Translations under genes and position numbers: made by a program | Notes under the pieces: model-generated | The model's input: only the letters and a program-made list of their open reading frames with translations | Databases searched by the model: none | Told to the model about the DNA's origin: nothing | Origin: Streptomyces sp. NBC_00539 | GTDB taxonomy: Bacteria; Actinomycetota; Actinomycetes; Streptomycetales; Streptomycetaceae | Assembly: GCF_036346105.1 (NCBI RefSeq) | Contig: NZ_CP107811.1 | Span: 2,238,501 to 2,302,500 of the forward strand | Direction: 5' to 3' | DNA: 64,000 nt | Shown: one piece after another, positions 38,347 to 47,692 of the stretch | How positions within the stretch are numbered: the first letter of the stretch is position 1 | Layout: every line of letters begins with the position of its first letter

Positions 38347-39153
38347 ATGGATCGTGACGACCTGTTGGAGGTGCGCGCCCTGTACGACGCACAGATGCGC
38401 CGCGGGGCACAGCCCGACTCGGACCTGGCGCGGGTCGAGCGGGTGGGCGCCGTCGTCCGGTATACGACGCCGGGGCGGCAGGGCTGGAACGGCGTGCTCT
38501 GGTCGGAGCTGGACGAGGGGAACGCGGACGCGGAGATCGCGGCGCAGATCGCGCACTTCGGGCAGCGGGCGCGCAGCGGGCAGCCGGCGGACTTCGAGTG
38601 GAAGCTGTACGACTACGACCGCCCGGCCGACCTGGCGCAGCGACTGCGCGCGGCGGGCTTCGTACCGGAGCCGCCCGAGACCCTGCTGGTGGCCCGTACC
38701 GCCGACCTGGCCCGGCTGCCGGTGGAGCCGCCGGAGGGGATCACCCTGCGGGTGGTGCGGGACGAGGCGGGCGTGGACCTGATGATGGAGGCCCATGCCC
38801 GGGCCTTCGGCGTCGAGCGCCCGCGCATCCGTGAGCAGATCCTCGGCCTCCTGCGGGAGCGGCCGCAGACCATCGAAGCCGTGGTCGCCATGGCGGGCGA
38901 AACCCCGGTCAGCGCGGCCCGGATGGAGATGGTCCCGGGCTCCTCCTTCGCCGGCCTGTGGGGCGGCGGCACGGCCCCCGAGTGGCGCGGTCGCGGCATC
39001 TACCGCCTGCTGGTCGCCCACCGCGCCCGCCTGGCGGCGCAGCACGGCATCCCCTACCTCCAGGTGGACGCGTCGGCCGACAGCCGCCCGATCCTGGAGC
39101 GCCTGGGCTTCCGGGTGCTGGGGACGACGGTGCCGTACGTCTGGCAGGGCTGA
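38347..39153 (+). CDS. GNAT-family acetyltransferase
   Basis: Protein of 268 residues with a C-terminal GNAT domain (about 125-268). The acetyl-CoA loop is WGGGTAPEWRGRGIYRLLVA, and the final strands are YLQVDASADSRPILERLGFR. The N-terminal half (DLARVERVGAVVRYTTPGRQ) is a second, degenerate GNAT-like part. I use ATG at 38347 (MDRDDLLEV) because GGAG lies six bases before it; ATG at 38335 is an alternative. Substrate unknown. The divergent neighbour is the cupin gene. Confidence 0.87.
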   Translation: MDRDDLLEVRALYDAQMRRGAQPDSDLARVERVGAVVRYTTPGRQGWNGVLWSELDEGNADAEIAAQIAHFGQRARSGQPADFEWKLYDYDRPADLAQRLRAAGFVPEPPETLLVARTADLARLPVEPPEGITLRVVRDEAGVDLMMEAHARAFGVERPRIREQILGLLRERPQTIEAVVAMAGETPVSAARMEMVPGSSFAGLWGGGTAPEWRGRGIYRLLVAHRARLAAQHGIPYLQVDASADSRPILERLGFRVLGTTVPYVWQG

Positions 39154-39235
39154 GGGGGGCCGGGGACGCCCGGCGGTCCGGCCAGCCCACTAAATTGCCT
39201 TCCGTCCGCGGGGCCGCGCGGGGCAAGATCCGTAC

Positions 39236-39736
39236 ATGGAACGCATCCCACCCTCTCCGATCGCCTCCGAGCGCGAAAGCCTGCGCGCCTACCTCGACTT
39301 CCACCGCGCCACCCTCGCCATGAAGTGCGAGGGCCTGTCCGACGAGGAGCTGCGCCGCCAGGCGTCGCCGCCCTCCACGCTGTCGCTGCTGGGCCTCGTC
39401 CGGCACATGGCCGAGGTGGAGCGGCAGTGGTTCCGGCGCATCATCGGCGGCGCCGACGTACCGCACGTGTGGTCGGACCGGCACGACTTCCAGGCCGCCT
39501 ACGACGCTTCGTCCTCCACCCGCGCCGAGGCCTTCGCGGCCTGGGAGGCGGAGGTCGAGCACTCGCGCGCCGTGGAGGCCGCCGCCGACTCCCTCGACGT
39601 GCGCCGCTACGTCCCCCGGTGGGAGGCGGAGGTCTCGCTCAGGCACCTGATGCTGCACATGATCCTCGAGTACGCCCGTCACAACGGCCACGCCGACCTC
39701 ATCCGCGAGGCGGTCGACGGCACTGTCGGCGTCTGA
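39236..39736 (+). CDS. DinB-family (DUF664) protein
   Basis: Four-helix-bundle protein of 166 residues. The histidine positions expected for the DinB metal site are present: LLGLVRHMAEVERQWFRR and, near the end, MLHMILEYARHNGHADLIRE (H-x3-H). This fold includes mycothiol- or bacillithiol-dependent transferases as well as proteins without known function. ATG at 39236. It stands alone between the acetyltransferase and the iron-box operon, whose promoter overlaps its last bases. Confidence 0.88.
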   Translation: MERIPPSPIASERESLRAYLDFHRATLAMKCEGLSDEELRRQASPPSTLSLLGLVRHMAEVERQWFRRIIGGADVPHVWSDRHDFQAAYDASSSTRAEAFAAWEAEVEHSRAVEAAADSLDVRRYVPRWEAEVSLRHLMLHMILEYARHNGHADLIREAVDGTVGV

Positions 39737-39747
39737 TCCCCTGCCCC

Positions 39748-39782
39748 TATAGTGGTCCCGACATTAGGGAAGCCTTACCTAA
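39748..39782 (+). promoter_or_regulatory. Iron box (DmdR/IdeR type) with promoter
   Basis: TTAGGGAAGCCTTACCTAA (39764-39782) is close to the actinobacterial iron box TTAGGTTAGGCTAACCTAA (14 or more of 19 positions, with both outer arms nearly intact). A -10-like TATAGT lies at 39748-39753, so the box would cover the start point. DmdR1/IdeR with Fe2+ should repress the operon starting at 39808. Confidence 0.8.
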
Positions 39783-39807
39783 GCCACTACCGCGGGGGTA
39801 CCCCAGC

Positions 39808-41871
39808 ATGCGCAGCACGGACGACGCGGAGCTCTACCGCGACAGCTGGGGCGTCCCCCACCTCCGCGCCGGTGACCACCACGGCCTCGCCCGCGCCCAG
39901 GGCCGCGCCACCGCCCTGGACCGGGCCTGGCAGATCGAGGTGGAGCGGCACCGCGCCCAGGGGTCGAGCGCCGCGTTCCTCGGTCCCGGGGCCGTCGCCT
40001 GGGACCGCTTCGCGCGCCAGGCCCGGCTCGACGACACCGCGCGCCGCTGCCACGACTCCCTCGACCCGCAGACCGCCGCCTGGGTGGGGGCCTACGTCGA
40101 CGGCGTCAACGACGGCCTCGCCGAAGGAGCCGCCCGCGACGAGCGGTTCGCGCGCACCGGACACCGGCCCACCCCCTGGGAGCCGTGGGTCCCGCTCTCC
40201 CTCTGGATCGCCACCCACATCCTCTTCGCAGGCTTCGCCACCAAGCTCTGGCGCGAGCGCGTCGCCCGCGCCCTCGGTGACGACGCCGCCACCCTCTTCG
40301 CCACCGACGGCCCCGGCACGGCCGGCAGCAACGGCTGGCTGGTCCCCGGGGAGCGCACCGCCTCCGGAGCGGCGATCATCGCGGGCGACCCCCACCGGTT
40401 CATCGAGGACCCGGGGGTCTACCAGCAGATACGCCTCTCGTGCCCCGAGTACGACGTCCTCGGCCTCGCCGTCCCCGGCGTCCCCGGCCTCGCGCACTTC
40501 GGCCACACCGGCAGCGCCGCCTGGGCCATCACCAACGCCATGGCCGACTACCAGGACCTGTACGTCGAGCAGTTGCGCCCGGCCGCCGACGGCGACGGCG
40601 TCGAGGCGCTGGGCCCGCACGGCGCCTGGGAGCCCGTCCACCGGCACACCGAGACCCTCACGGTCGCCGGCGCCGACCCCGTCACCGTCGAGGTGCTCGA
40701 AACCCCGCGCGGCCCGGTGATCACGCACACCCCCGCGGCACAGCAGACGCTCTCCCTGCGCTACCCGCCCCGCGTCCGCCGCGACCTCGGCTTCGCCGCC
40801 CTCCCCGCGCTGCTGCGCGCCCGCACCGTCGCCGACATCGACCACGCCCTCGACGGCTGGGCCGAGCCCGTCAACGTGGTGCACGCCGCCGACACCGGGG
40901 GCGGGCTCCTGCACCGCGTCGCCGGAGCCGTCCCGCTCCGCGACCCGGCCAACCGGCTGCGTCCCGTGCCCGCCTGGGAGGCGCGGTACGCGTGGCAGGG
41001 CTGGGCCACGACGCCCGCCGAACCCGTCCAGGGCTTCGCCGTGATGGCGAACGCGCGCGGCATCGCCTCCCCGCTCGGCGTGGAGTTCGCGCCCCCGCAC
41101 CGCGCGAACCGCATCCGCGAGCTGCTCTCCGGCTCGGCCGACTGGTCCCCGGCGGCGATGGCCGACGTACACCGGGACACCCACCTGGCTTCGGCCGAAC
41201 CCCTGCTGGCCCTGCTGCCGGGGCTCGACGGCCTCTCCCCCGGCGCGGAGCGGCTGAGGGAGCGCCTGCTCGCCTGGGACCGGCACATGGAGGCCGGCTC
41301 CACCGACGCCACCGTCTTCGCGGCCCTGCGGACCGCGACCGTACGCCGCTTCGCCGCAGACCCCGTCTTCGTCGGCCTGGCCGACGCGCCCACCGCCCCC
41401 GAGGTGTTCCACCCCTGGCTGTACCTCGTCCCGCGCGTCGGCTACGCCCTGGAGGGGCTGCTCACCACCTCCCTGCTGCCCGGCCTGGACCGTGCCGCCC
41501 ACGTCCGCGCCGCCCTGGAGGAGACCGCGGCCGCGCACACCGCCGACACGCCCTGGTCGCAGGTGCACCGCCTCGCCCCGTGGTCGGCGCTCCCGGACCC
41601 GGACGTGCAGTGGCCCGGGCTCGGCGGCGACCACGACTGCGTGAACGCCACCAGCTCCGTCCCCGGCGTGACCGACCTCGCCGGCCGCGCGTCGGCGGCC
41701 CGCTACGTGTGGGACCTGGCCCGGCGCGAGGACAGCCTCTGGGCGGTCCCGCTGGGTGCGGACGGCGTCACCGGCTCCCCCCACCACCGCGACCAGCTCC
41801 CCCTGTGGGCGCGCTGCGCACTCGTCCCGGTCGTCACCGACTGGGCCCGACTCACCAAGGAATCCGCATGA
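39808..41871 (+). CDS. Penicillin acylase-family Ntn hydrolase, iron-regulated
   Basis: Amidase of 687 residues. The autocatalytic N-terminal nucleophile is Ser174 in TAGSNGWLVPG, which would split the chain into an alpha part (1-173) and a beta part. Downstream FIEDPGVYQQIRL, FGHTGSAAWAITNAMADYQDLY and EPVNVVHAADTGGGLLHRVAG are family blocks. No signal peptide is visible at ATG 39808 (MRSTDDAELYRDSWGVPHL), unusual because most family members are secreted. An iron box lies 25 bases upstream, and its stop overlaps the start of a siderophore-type acyltransferase. I recall a similar pair (desG/desH) linked to aryl-ferrioxamines; that link is inference here. Confidence 0.88.
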   Translation: MRSTDDAELYRDSWGVPHLRAGDHHGLARAQGRATALDRAWQIEVERHRAQGSSAAFLGPGAVAWDRFARQARLDDTARRCHDSLDPQTAAWVGAYVDGVNDGLAEGAARDERFARTGHRPTPWEPWVPLSLWIATHILFAGFATKLWRERVARALGDDAATLFATDGPGTAGSNGWLVPGERTASGAAIIAGDPHRFIEDPGVYQQIRLSCPEYDVLGLAVPGVPGLAHFGHTGSAAWAITNAMADYQDLYVEQLRPAADGDGVEALGPHGAWEPVHRHTETLTVAGADPVTVEVLETPRGPVITHTPAAQQTLSLRYPPRVRRDLGFAALPALLRARTVADIDHALDGWAEPVNVVHAADTGGGLLHRVAGAVPLRDPANRLRPVPAWEARYAWQGWATTPAEPVQGFAVMANARGIASPLGVEFAPPHRANRIRELLSGSADWSPAAMADVHRDTHLASAEPLLALLPGLDGLSPGAERLRERLLAWDRHMEAGSTDATVFAALRTATVRRFAADPVFVGLADAPTAPEVFHPWLYLVPRVGYALEGLLTTSLLPGLDRAAHVRAALEETAAAHTADTPWSQVHRLAPWSALPDPDVQWPGLGGDHDCVNATSSVPGVTDLAGRASAARYVWDLARREDSLWAVPLGADGVTGSPHHRDQLPLWARCALVPVVTDWARLTKESA

Positions 41872-42476
41872 CCGCCCCCTCCGGCGCCCCCACCACCCGG
41901 CAGCCCGTGTTCACCCGTTCCGTCGAGGGCTTCGGCACCGTCACGCTCACCCCCGTCGACCCGGCCGCCGACTCCGCCCTCATCCACAGCTGGGTCATCG
42001 AGGAGCGGGCCGCGTTCTGGGGCATGGCCGAAGCCAGCCGCGAGCTGGTCCAGGAGATATACGAGGACGTCGACCGCCGCACCACCCACCACGCGTTCCT
42101 CGTCCGGCGGGACGGGGAGCCGGTCGCACTGTTCCAGACGTACGACTGCGCCGAGGACCGGATCAGCGAGTGCTACGAGGTCGAGCCGGGCGACGTCGGC
42201 ATCCACCTGATGCTCGGCCCCGCGCACGGCGCCCCCGAGCACGGGTTCAGCGCCGCCCTGGTGGGGGTGTTCACGGCGTACCTCTTCACGGACGCGGGCG
42301 CCCGCCGCCTGGTCGGCGAGCCGGACGTGCGCAACGGCAAGGTGATGGCCTTCCTGGAACGTTCCGGTTTCGTCCTCGGGCGCGAGATCGAGCTCCCCGA
42401 GATCGACCTGCCCGAGGTGTACCTCCCGGCGAAGCGGGCCCGGCTCGCGTTCCTCGACGCCCCGGAAGGACGCTGA
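41868..42476 (+). CDS. Siderophore-type GNAT acyltransferase
   Basis: Acyl-CoA-dependent N-acyltransferase of 202 residues of the AlcB/IucB/MbtK type, which acylates hydroxylamine or amine groups of siderophore precursors. Blocks: LIHSWVIEERAAFWGM, LVRRDGEPVALFQTYD, GDVGIHLMLGPAHGAPEHGF, and ARRLVGEPDVRNGKVMAFLE. The ATG overlaps the TGA of the upstream hydrolase gene (ATGA), so translation is coupled. The pair is under one iron box. No other siderophore genes are nearby, so it likely modifies products of a cluster elsewhere, such as desferrioxamine. Confidence 0.88.
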   Translation: MTAPSGAPTTRQPVFTRSVEGFGTVTLTPVDPAADSALIHSWVIEERAAFWGMAEASRELVQEIYEDVDRRTTHHAFLVRRDGEPVALFQTYDCAEDRISECYEVEPGDVGIHLMLGPAHGAPEHGFSAALVGVFTAYLFTDAGARRLVGEPDVRNGKVMAFLERSGFVLGREIELPEIDLPEVYLPAKRARLAFLDAPEGR

Positions 42477-42517
42477 CCGCTGCCGTCGCCCTCCCGGCGG
42501 CAAACTCACCGTTCCGA

Positions 42518-42547
42518 TTGACCGTGTGATTCAGGCCACGCCAGACT
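42518..42547 (+). promoter_or_regulatory. Promoter of the Ser/Thr kinase gene
   Basis: TTGACC (42518-42523), an 18-base spacer and CAGACT (42542-42547) fit the Streptomyces HrdB-type pattern. Transcription would begin near 42554, about 28 bases before the TTG start. Confidence 0.6.
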
Positions 42548-42581
42548 GACCTCTCATCAGACCTGTTCCGCTGGGGGGAAA

Positions 42582-44330
42582 TTGACCAGCCAGAATCTGC
42601 ACATCGGACCGGATTCCGCAGCCGACCGCTACCGGCTGCTCCGGTCCATCGGGCGCGGCGGGGAGGCCGTGCTCTACCTCGCGGAGATCGAGCTCGCCGG
42701 CAGCAGCGAACCGGTGGTCGTCAAGGTGCTCGACTCCAAGACGACCATCACGCCGGACGTCTTCGACCGGATCAGCCAGAAGTGGAACGAGCAGGCCGAG
42801 CTGCTCCGCTTCGTCCACCGGCCCGGTGTCGTCGGCGTCCGGGAGCACTTCGAAGGGCCGCCGATCCACCGGCCCGGGGAGTCGGGGACCCTGACCGGGC
42901 GGGCCCTCGTCCTCGTCATGAACCACGTCGACGGGCTGGACCTGCGCGACTGGCGGGCCGAACGGACCCTCACCACCGCCGCCGAGCGGCGCGAGGTCAT
43001 GCGCACGCTGGAGCAACTGGCCGACGTACTGGACTGGCTGCACTCGGGGAAGGCGACCCCCTCCGGGCGGCAGGTCATCCACGGGGACCTCTCCCCCGGC
43101 AACGTCATGGTCGACGCCCACGGACAGGCGACCCTGGTGGACTTCGGCCTCAGCAAGCTCACCGCCGACCACCAGACGGCCGAGGTCTGGTTCACCCCGG
43201 GCTACGCGGCTCCCGAGGTCTTCGACGGCAAGCGGACTCCGGGGACGGACCGGTACGCCTTCGGGGCCATCGCCTACTTCCTCCTCAGCGGGGAGTCCCC
43301 GCCCAGCTCACCCGAGCAGCTGGCCCGGGCCGTGCAGGCGCTGCCGCAGATCGCGGTGCTGGACGCCGAGCAGCGGAGCCGGATCACCGCGATCTACGCC
43401 TACGACCCGGCCGAGCGCCCGGTGAGCCTGACCGGCTGGATGAAGGAGGTCCGGCACGCGGTGGTGTCCACGACCGGCTCCACCTCCCAGCGGGCCACGG
43501 CCGCACAGGACGCCGTCCCGCCCAGGCCGGTGGCGGCGCCGGTCGTCCCGCCCCAGCCCGCCGCACCACCCGTCGCCGCCACGCCACCCGCCGCCGCACC
43601 ACACGCCGCCACGCCACCGGCCGCGTACGCGCCCACGTACGCACTGCATTCGACTCCGCCCCCGGAGCCGGCGCGGAAGAAGAAGCGGCCCGGGCTCGTC
43701 CTGGGCTCGGTGGCCGCCGTGCTGGTCATCGCCGCGCTGGCGGTGATCGGCGTACAGCTGCTCCAGCACGACGACAAGGGGCGGGACAAGGCGACCGCCA
43801 ACAGCAAGGCGGACGGCACCGCCTCCGACGAGACCACCGCGGAGGAGACACCGTCGCCCACCCCGTCACAGAGCGAGAGCGACGGGGTCGTGGCCGACCC
43901 GACCGCCTCGGGTACCAAGCCGGCGGGTGTCGCGCCGGGCATCAAGGCCGCCGACCTGACCGTCATGACGCCCGTGGACTCGCTGGGCGACTTCACCGTC
44001 GGCGCGGCGAAGATCAACACCCAGCAGTACGGCGCGGCCTTCATCGCCGACCTGGGCTGCAACGGCGACGCGATCGCGGAGTTCGACCTCAACCGGGAGT
44101 GGAAGTCCCTGGACCTCACGGCCGGGATCGATGACGGCTCCACCCACGAGAAGGGCCGCGTCAGCATCTCGCTCGACGGGCAGCCGGCCGCCTTCTCCGA
44201 GCTCGTCGAGCTCGGCAAACCGATCACCAAGAAGGTGGACGTGAGCGGCGCCCTGCGGCTGCGTCTCAAGGTGGACGCGGGGTGCGACATGGGCAAGGTC
44301 GTCATCGCCGCCCCGCAGCTGACGCGCTGA
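42582..44330 (+). CDS. Membrane Ser/Thr protein kinase with NPCBM-like sensor domain
   Basis: Hanks-type kinase of 582 residues. The glycine loop is GRGGEAVLYLAE (24-35), the ATP lysine is Lys48 (VVVKVL), the catalytic loop is HGDLSPGNVMV (167-177; Gly replaces the Arg of HRD) and DFGLSK is at 187-192. A Pro/Ala-rich linker precedes one membrane helix (about 366-392). The external part ends in a beta-rich domain (about 445-582; GDFTVGAAKINTQQY, EFDLNREWKSLDLTAGIDDG, VDVSGALRLRLKVDAGC) resembling NPCBM carbohydrate-binding modules. TTG at 42582 is the start, with GGGGGG three bases upstream. It may sense cell wall or sugar ligands. Confidence 0.88.
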   Translation: MTSQNLHIGPDSAADRYRLLRSIGRGGEAVLYLAEIELAGSSEPVVVKVLDSKTTITPDVFDRISQKWNEQAELLRFVHRPGVVGVREHFEGPPIHRPGESGTLTGRALVLVMNHVDGLDLRDWRAERTLTTAAERREVMRTLEQLADVLDWLHSGKATPSGRQVIHGDLSPGNVMVDAHGQATLVDFGLSKLTADHQTAEVWFTPGYAAPEVFDGKRTPGTDRYAFGAIAYFLLSGESPPSSPEQLARAVQALPQIAVLDAEQRSRITAIYAYDPAERPVSLTGWMKEVRHAVVSTTGSTSQRATAAQDAVPPRPVAAPVVPPQPAAPPVAATPPAAAPHAATPPAAYAPTYALHSTPPPEPARKKKRPGLVLGSVAAVLVIAALAVIGVQLLQHDDKGRDKATANSKADGTASDETTAEETPSPTPSQSESDGVVADPTASGTKPAGVAPGIKAADLTVMTPVDSLGDFTVGAAKINTQQYGAAFIADLGCNGDAIAEFDLNREWKSLDLTAGIDDGSTHEKGRVSISLDGQPAAFSELVELGKPITKKVDVSGALRLRLKVDAGCDMGKVVIAAPQLTR

Positions 44331-44332
44331 GG

Positions 44333-44380
44333 CGAAAGGGCGGCCCCGCACCGGGATTCCGGTGCGGGGCCGCCCTTTCG
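44333..44380. terminator. Bidirectional terminator, kinase / gatB
   Basis: A perfect 22-bp stem (44333-44354 with 44359-44380) with a GATT loop lies between the convergent kinase and gatB stop codons. Confidence 0.9.
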
Positions 44381-44390
44381 TCCGCGTACG

Positions 44391-44417
44391 GGTCGTGCGG
44401 GTCGTGCGGGTCGTGCG
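44391..44417. repeat. Three tandem 9-bp repeats
   Basis: GGTCGTGCG occurs three times in a row, immediately downstream of the gatB stop. Confidence 0.75.
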
Positions 44418-44421
44418 GGGT

Positions 44422-45930
44422 CTACTCCGAGACGCCCAGGCGCTCCAGGATGAGCTCCTTGACGCGCGCCGCGTCGGCCTGGCCGCGCGTGGTCTTCATG
44501 ACCGCGCCGACCAGGGCGCCGACGGCCGCGATCTTGCCGCCGCGGATCTTGTCCGCGATGGCGGCGTTGCCCGCGATGGCCTCGTCCACGGCCGCGCCCA
44601 GCGCGCCCTCGTCCGAGACGACCTTCAGGCCGCGCTTCTCGACGACCTCGTCGGGGGTGCCCTCGCCGACGAGGACGCCCTCGATGACCTGACGGGCCAG
44701 CTTGTCGTTGAGCGAGCCCTCGGCGACCAGCGCCGCGACCCGGGCGACCTGCGCCGGGGTGATGGGCAGCTCGTCGACGGAGACGCCCTGCTCGTTGGCG
44801 TTGCGGGCCAGCTCGCCCATCCACCACTTGCGCGCGGCGGCCGAGTCGGCGCCCGCCTCGATGGTGGCGACGATGGAGTCCACCGCGCCGGCGTTGAGGA
44901 TCGACTGCATGTCGTGCTCGCTCACGCCCCACTCCTCGCGGAGCCGGTTGCGGCGTACGCGCGGCATCTCGGGCAGACCGCCCCGCAGTTCCTCGACCCA
45001 GTCGCGGGCCGGGGCGACGGGGACCAGGTCGGGCTCCGGGAAGTACCGGTAGTCCTCGGCGTTGTCCTTGATGCGGCCGGCCGTGGTGGAGCCGTCCTCC
45101 TCGTGGAAGTGCCGGGTCTCCTGGATGATGGTGCCGCCGGAGGAGAGCACCGCCGCGTGGCGCTGGATCTCGAAGCGCGCCGCCCGCTCCACGGAGCGCA
45201 GCGAGTTGACGTTCTTCGTCTCCGAGCGGGTACCGAACTTCTCGGTGCCGTGCGGCCGCAGCGACAGGTTCACGTCGCAGCGCATCTGGCCCTTGTCCAT
45301 CCGGGCCTCGGACACGCCGAGTGCCTTGATGACCTCGCGCAGCTCGGCGACGTACGCCTTGGCGACCTCGGGGGCCCGCTCGCCCGCGCCCTCGATGGGC
45401 TTGGTGACGATCTCGATGAGCGGGATGCCGGCGCGGTTGTAGTCCAGCAGGGAGTGGGACGCACCGTGGATACGGCCGGTGGCGCCGCCGACGTGCAGCG
45501 ACTTGCCGGTGTCCTCCTCCATGTGGGCGCGCTCGATCTCCACGCGGAAGATCTCGCCGTCCTCCAGCTGGACGTCGAGGTAGCCGTTGAAGGCGATGGG
45601 CTCGTCGTACTGGGAGGTCTGGAAGTTCTTCGGCATGTCCGGATAGAAGTAGTTCTTCCGGGCGAAGCGGCACCACTCGGCGATCTCGCAGTTCAGCGCG
45701 AGGCCGATCTTGATGGCGGATTCGACGCCGATCGCGTTGACGACCGGCAGCGCGCCGGGCATGCCGAGGCAGACGGGGCAGGTCTGCGCGTTGGGCTCGG
45801 CGCCCAGCTCGGTCGAGCAGCCGCAGAACATCTTGGTCTTGGTGCCGAGCTCGACATGGACCTCCAGGCCCATGACGGGGTCGTACGACGCGAGGGCGTC
45901 CTCGTACGACAGCAGTTCGGTGACGGTCAC
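44422..45930 (-). CDS. gatB: Asp-tRNA(Asn)/Glu-tRNA(Gln) amidotransferase subunit B
   Basis: tRNA-binding and kinase subunit of GatCAB, which phosphorylates misacylated Glu-tRNA(Gln) or Asp-tRNA(Asn) and amidates it. 502 residues. Characteristic parts are [25 protein letters not shown] (zinc site with Cys-rich [12 protein letters not shown]), [16 protein letters not shown] and the C-terminal YqeY-like domain (about 350-500). ATG/GTG start at 45930 ([13 protein letters not shown]). It follows gatA and an 81-aa membrane gene, 15 bases away. Assignment is certain. Confidence 0.97.
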   Translation of the reverse strand: MTVTELLSYEDALASYDPVMGLEVHVELGTKTKMFCGCSTELGAEPNAQTCPVCLGMPGALPVVNAIGVESAIKIGLALNCEIAEWCRFARKNYFYPDMPKNFQTSQYDEPIAFNGYLDVQLEDGEIFRVEIERAHMEEDTGKSLHVGGATGRIHGASHSLLDYNRAGIPLIEIVTKPIEGAGERAPEVAKAYVAELREVIKALGVSEARMDKGQMRCDVNLSLRPHGTEKFGTRSETKNVNSLRSVERAARFEIQRHAAVLSSGGTIIQETRHFHEEDGSTTAGRIKDNAEDYRYFPEPDLVPVAPARDWVEELRGGLPEMPRVRRNRLREEWGVSEHDMQSILNAGAVDSIVATIEAGADSAAARKWWMGELARNANEQGVSVDELPITPAQVARVAALVAEGSLNDKLARQVIEGVLVGEGTPDEVVEKRGLKVVSDEGALGAAVDEAIAGNAAIADKIRGGKIAAVGALVGAVMKTTRGQADAARVKELILERLGVSE

Positions 45931-45945
45931 AGTGAAACTTCCCTC

Positions 45946-46191
45946 TCAGCCCAGCAGGACGTCGTCGTCGCCGAGGCGCTTGAGCTCGCGGTACAGGATC
46001 GCGAGCCCGGTGACGATGGCGGCGGCGGACACAACGGCGTCGACCAGCTTCAGCGTGTCGTTCTCGGTGCGGGCCTTCTTGGCCTGCTTGATCACGCTGA
46101 TGGCACCGAAGGCGGTGGTGCCGATCGACAGGTACGTACCGGACTTGGACTTCTTGAAGCCCTTGGCCTTGGACAGTGCGCTACCACTCAC
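45946..46191 (-). CDS. Small membrane protein between gatA and gatB (81 aa)
   Basis: Conserved hypothetical of 81 residues. A basic N-terminus ([14 protein letters not shown]) is followed by two moderate hydrophobic stretches (about 21-37, [17 protein letters not shown], and 48-68, [20 protein letters not shown]) and an acidic end. GTG at 46191 overlaps the gatA stop (GTGA), and gatB begins 15 bases later, so it is translated as part of the gat operon. In S. coelicolor the gene at this place is SCO5500 as far as I recall. Its role in or beside the amidotransferase is unknown. Confidence 0.85.
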   Translation of the reverse strand: MSGSALSKAKGFKKSKSGTYLSIGTTAFGAISVIKQAKKARTENDTLKLVDAVVSAAAIVTGLAILYRELKRLGDDDVLLG

Positions 46192-47687
46192 AGCGACGGA
46201 GCCTCCTCAAGCAGCGGGTGACCCCAGCGCGCGGTGAAGGCGGCCTCGACGGCGGCACCGACCTTGTACAGCCGGTCGTCCTTCATGGCGGGGGCGATGA
46301 TCTGCAGTCCGACCGGCAGGCCGTCCTCCGGTGCCAGGCCGCAGGGGAGCGACATGGCGGAGTTGCCGGCCAGGTTGGTCGGGATGGTGCACAGGTCGGC
46401 GAGGTACATCGCCAGCGGGTCGTCGGTGCGCTCACCGATCGCGAAGGCGGTGGTCGGGGTCGTCGGGGAGACGATCACGTCCACCTGCTCGAAGGACTTC
46501 TCGAAGTCCTTCGAGATGAGCGTGCGCACCTTCTGGGCGGAGCCGTAGTACGCGTCGTAGTAGCCGGAGCTGAGCGCGTACGTGCCGAGGATGATGCGGC
46601 GCTTGACCTCGTCGCCGAAGCCGGCTTCGCGGGTCAGGGCGGTGACGTCCTCGGCGGACAGGGTGCCGTCGTCGCCGACGCGCAGGCCGTAGCGCAGGCC
46701 GTCGAAGCGGGCCAGGTTCGAGGAGGCCTCGGACGGGGCGATCAGGTAGTACGCGGCCATGGCGAGGTCGAAGGACGGGCAGTCCAGCTCGACGATCTCG
46801 GCGCCGAGTTCCTTGAGGAGCTCGACCGACTCGTTGAAGCGCTGGACGACACCGGCCTGGTAGCCCTCGCCCGCGAACTGCTTGACCACGCCGACGCGCA
46901 TGCCGGCGACGGAGCCGTTGCGGGCCGCTTCGACGACGGGCGGGACCGGGGCGTCGATGGAGGTGGAGTCCATCGGGTCGTGGCCGGCGATGACCTCGTG
47001 GAGGAGCGCGGCGTCCAGGACCGTGCGGGCGCAGGGGCCGCCCTGGTCGAGGGAGGAGGAGAAGGCGACCATGCCGTAGCGGGACACCGAGCCGTACGTG
47101 GGCTTCACGCCGACGGTGGCCGTGACGGCGGCGGGCTGGCGGATGGAGCCGCCGGTGTCCGTGCCGATGGCGAGGGGCGCCTGGAAGGCCGCGAGGGCCG
47201 CGGCGGAGCCGCCGCCGGAGCCGCCGGGGATGCGGGTGAGGTCCCACGGGTTGCCGGTGGGGCCGTACGCGCTGTTCTCGGTGGAGGACCCCATGGCGAA
47301 CTCGTCCATGTTGGTCTTGCCGAGGATGACGACGTCGGCTTCCTTGAGCCTGCGCGTCAAGGTGGCGTCGTAGGGCGGGATCCACCCTTCGAGCATCTTC
47401 GAGCCGACGGTGGTCGGGATGCCGACGGTCGTGAAGATGTCCTTGAGCGCGAGCGGCACGCCGGCCAGCGGGCCGAGCTTCTCGCCGCGCTCGCGCTTGG
47501 CGTCGACGGCGCGGGCCTGGGCGAGGGCGCCTTCACGGTCGACGTGGAGGAAGGCGTGGACCTTCTCGTCGGTCGCCTCGATGCGGGCCAGGTGGGCCTC
47601 GGTGACCTCGACGGCCGTGAGCTCGCCGGAGGCGATCTTCTCGGCGGTCTCGGCGGCCGTGAGCTTGATGATGACGGTGTCAGCCAT
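46188..47687 (-). CDS. gatA: Asp-tRNA(Asn)/Glu-tRNA(Gln) amidotransferase subunit A
   Basis: Amidase-signature subunit of GatCAB that releases ammonia from glutamine. 499 residues. The Ser-cisSer-Lys triad is visible: Lys in VPLALKDIF, cis-Ser in [14 protein letters not shown] and the nucleophilic Ser in [33 protein letters not shown] follows. ATG at 47687, five bases after gatC; the 3' end overlaps the small membrane gene by four bases. Assignment is certain. Confidence 0.97.
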   Translation of the reverse strand: MADTVIIKLTAAETAEKIASGELTAVEVTEAHLARIEATDEKVHAFLHVDREGALAQARAVDAKRERGEKLGPLAGVPLALKDIFTTVGIPTTVGSKMLEGWIPPYDATLTRRLKEADVVILGKTNMDEFAMGSSTENSAYGPTGNPWDLTRIPGGSGGGSAAALAAFQAPLAIGTDTGGSIRQPAAVTATVGVKPTYGSVSRYGMVAFSSSLDQGGPCARTVLDAALLHEVIAGHDPMDSTSIDAPVPPVVEAARNGSVAGMRVGVVKQFAGEGYQAGVVQRFNESVELLKELGAEIVELDCPSFDLAMAAYYLIAPSEASSNLARFDGLRYGLRVGDDGTLSAEDVTALTREAGFGDEVKRRIILGTYALSSGYYDAYYGSAQKVRTLISKDFEKSFEQVDVIVSPTTPTTAFAIGERTDDPLAMYLADLCTIPTNLAGNSAMSLPCGLAPEDGLPVGLQIIAPAMKDDRLYKVGAAVEAAFTARWGHPLLEEAPSL

Positions 47688-47692
47688 GGTTG

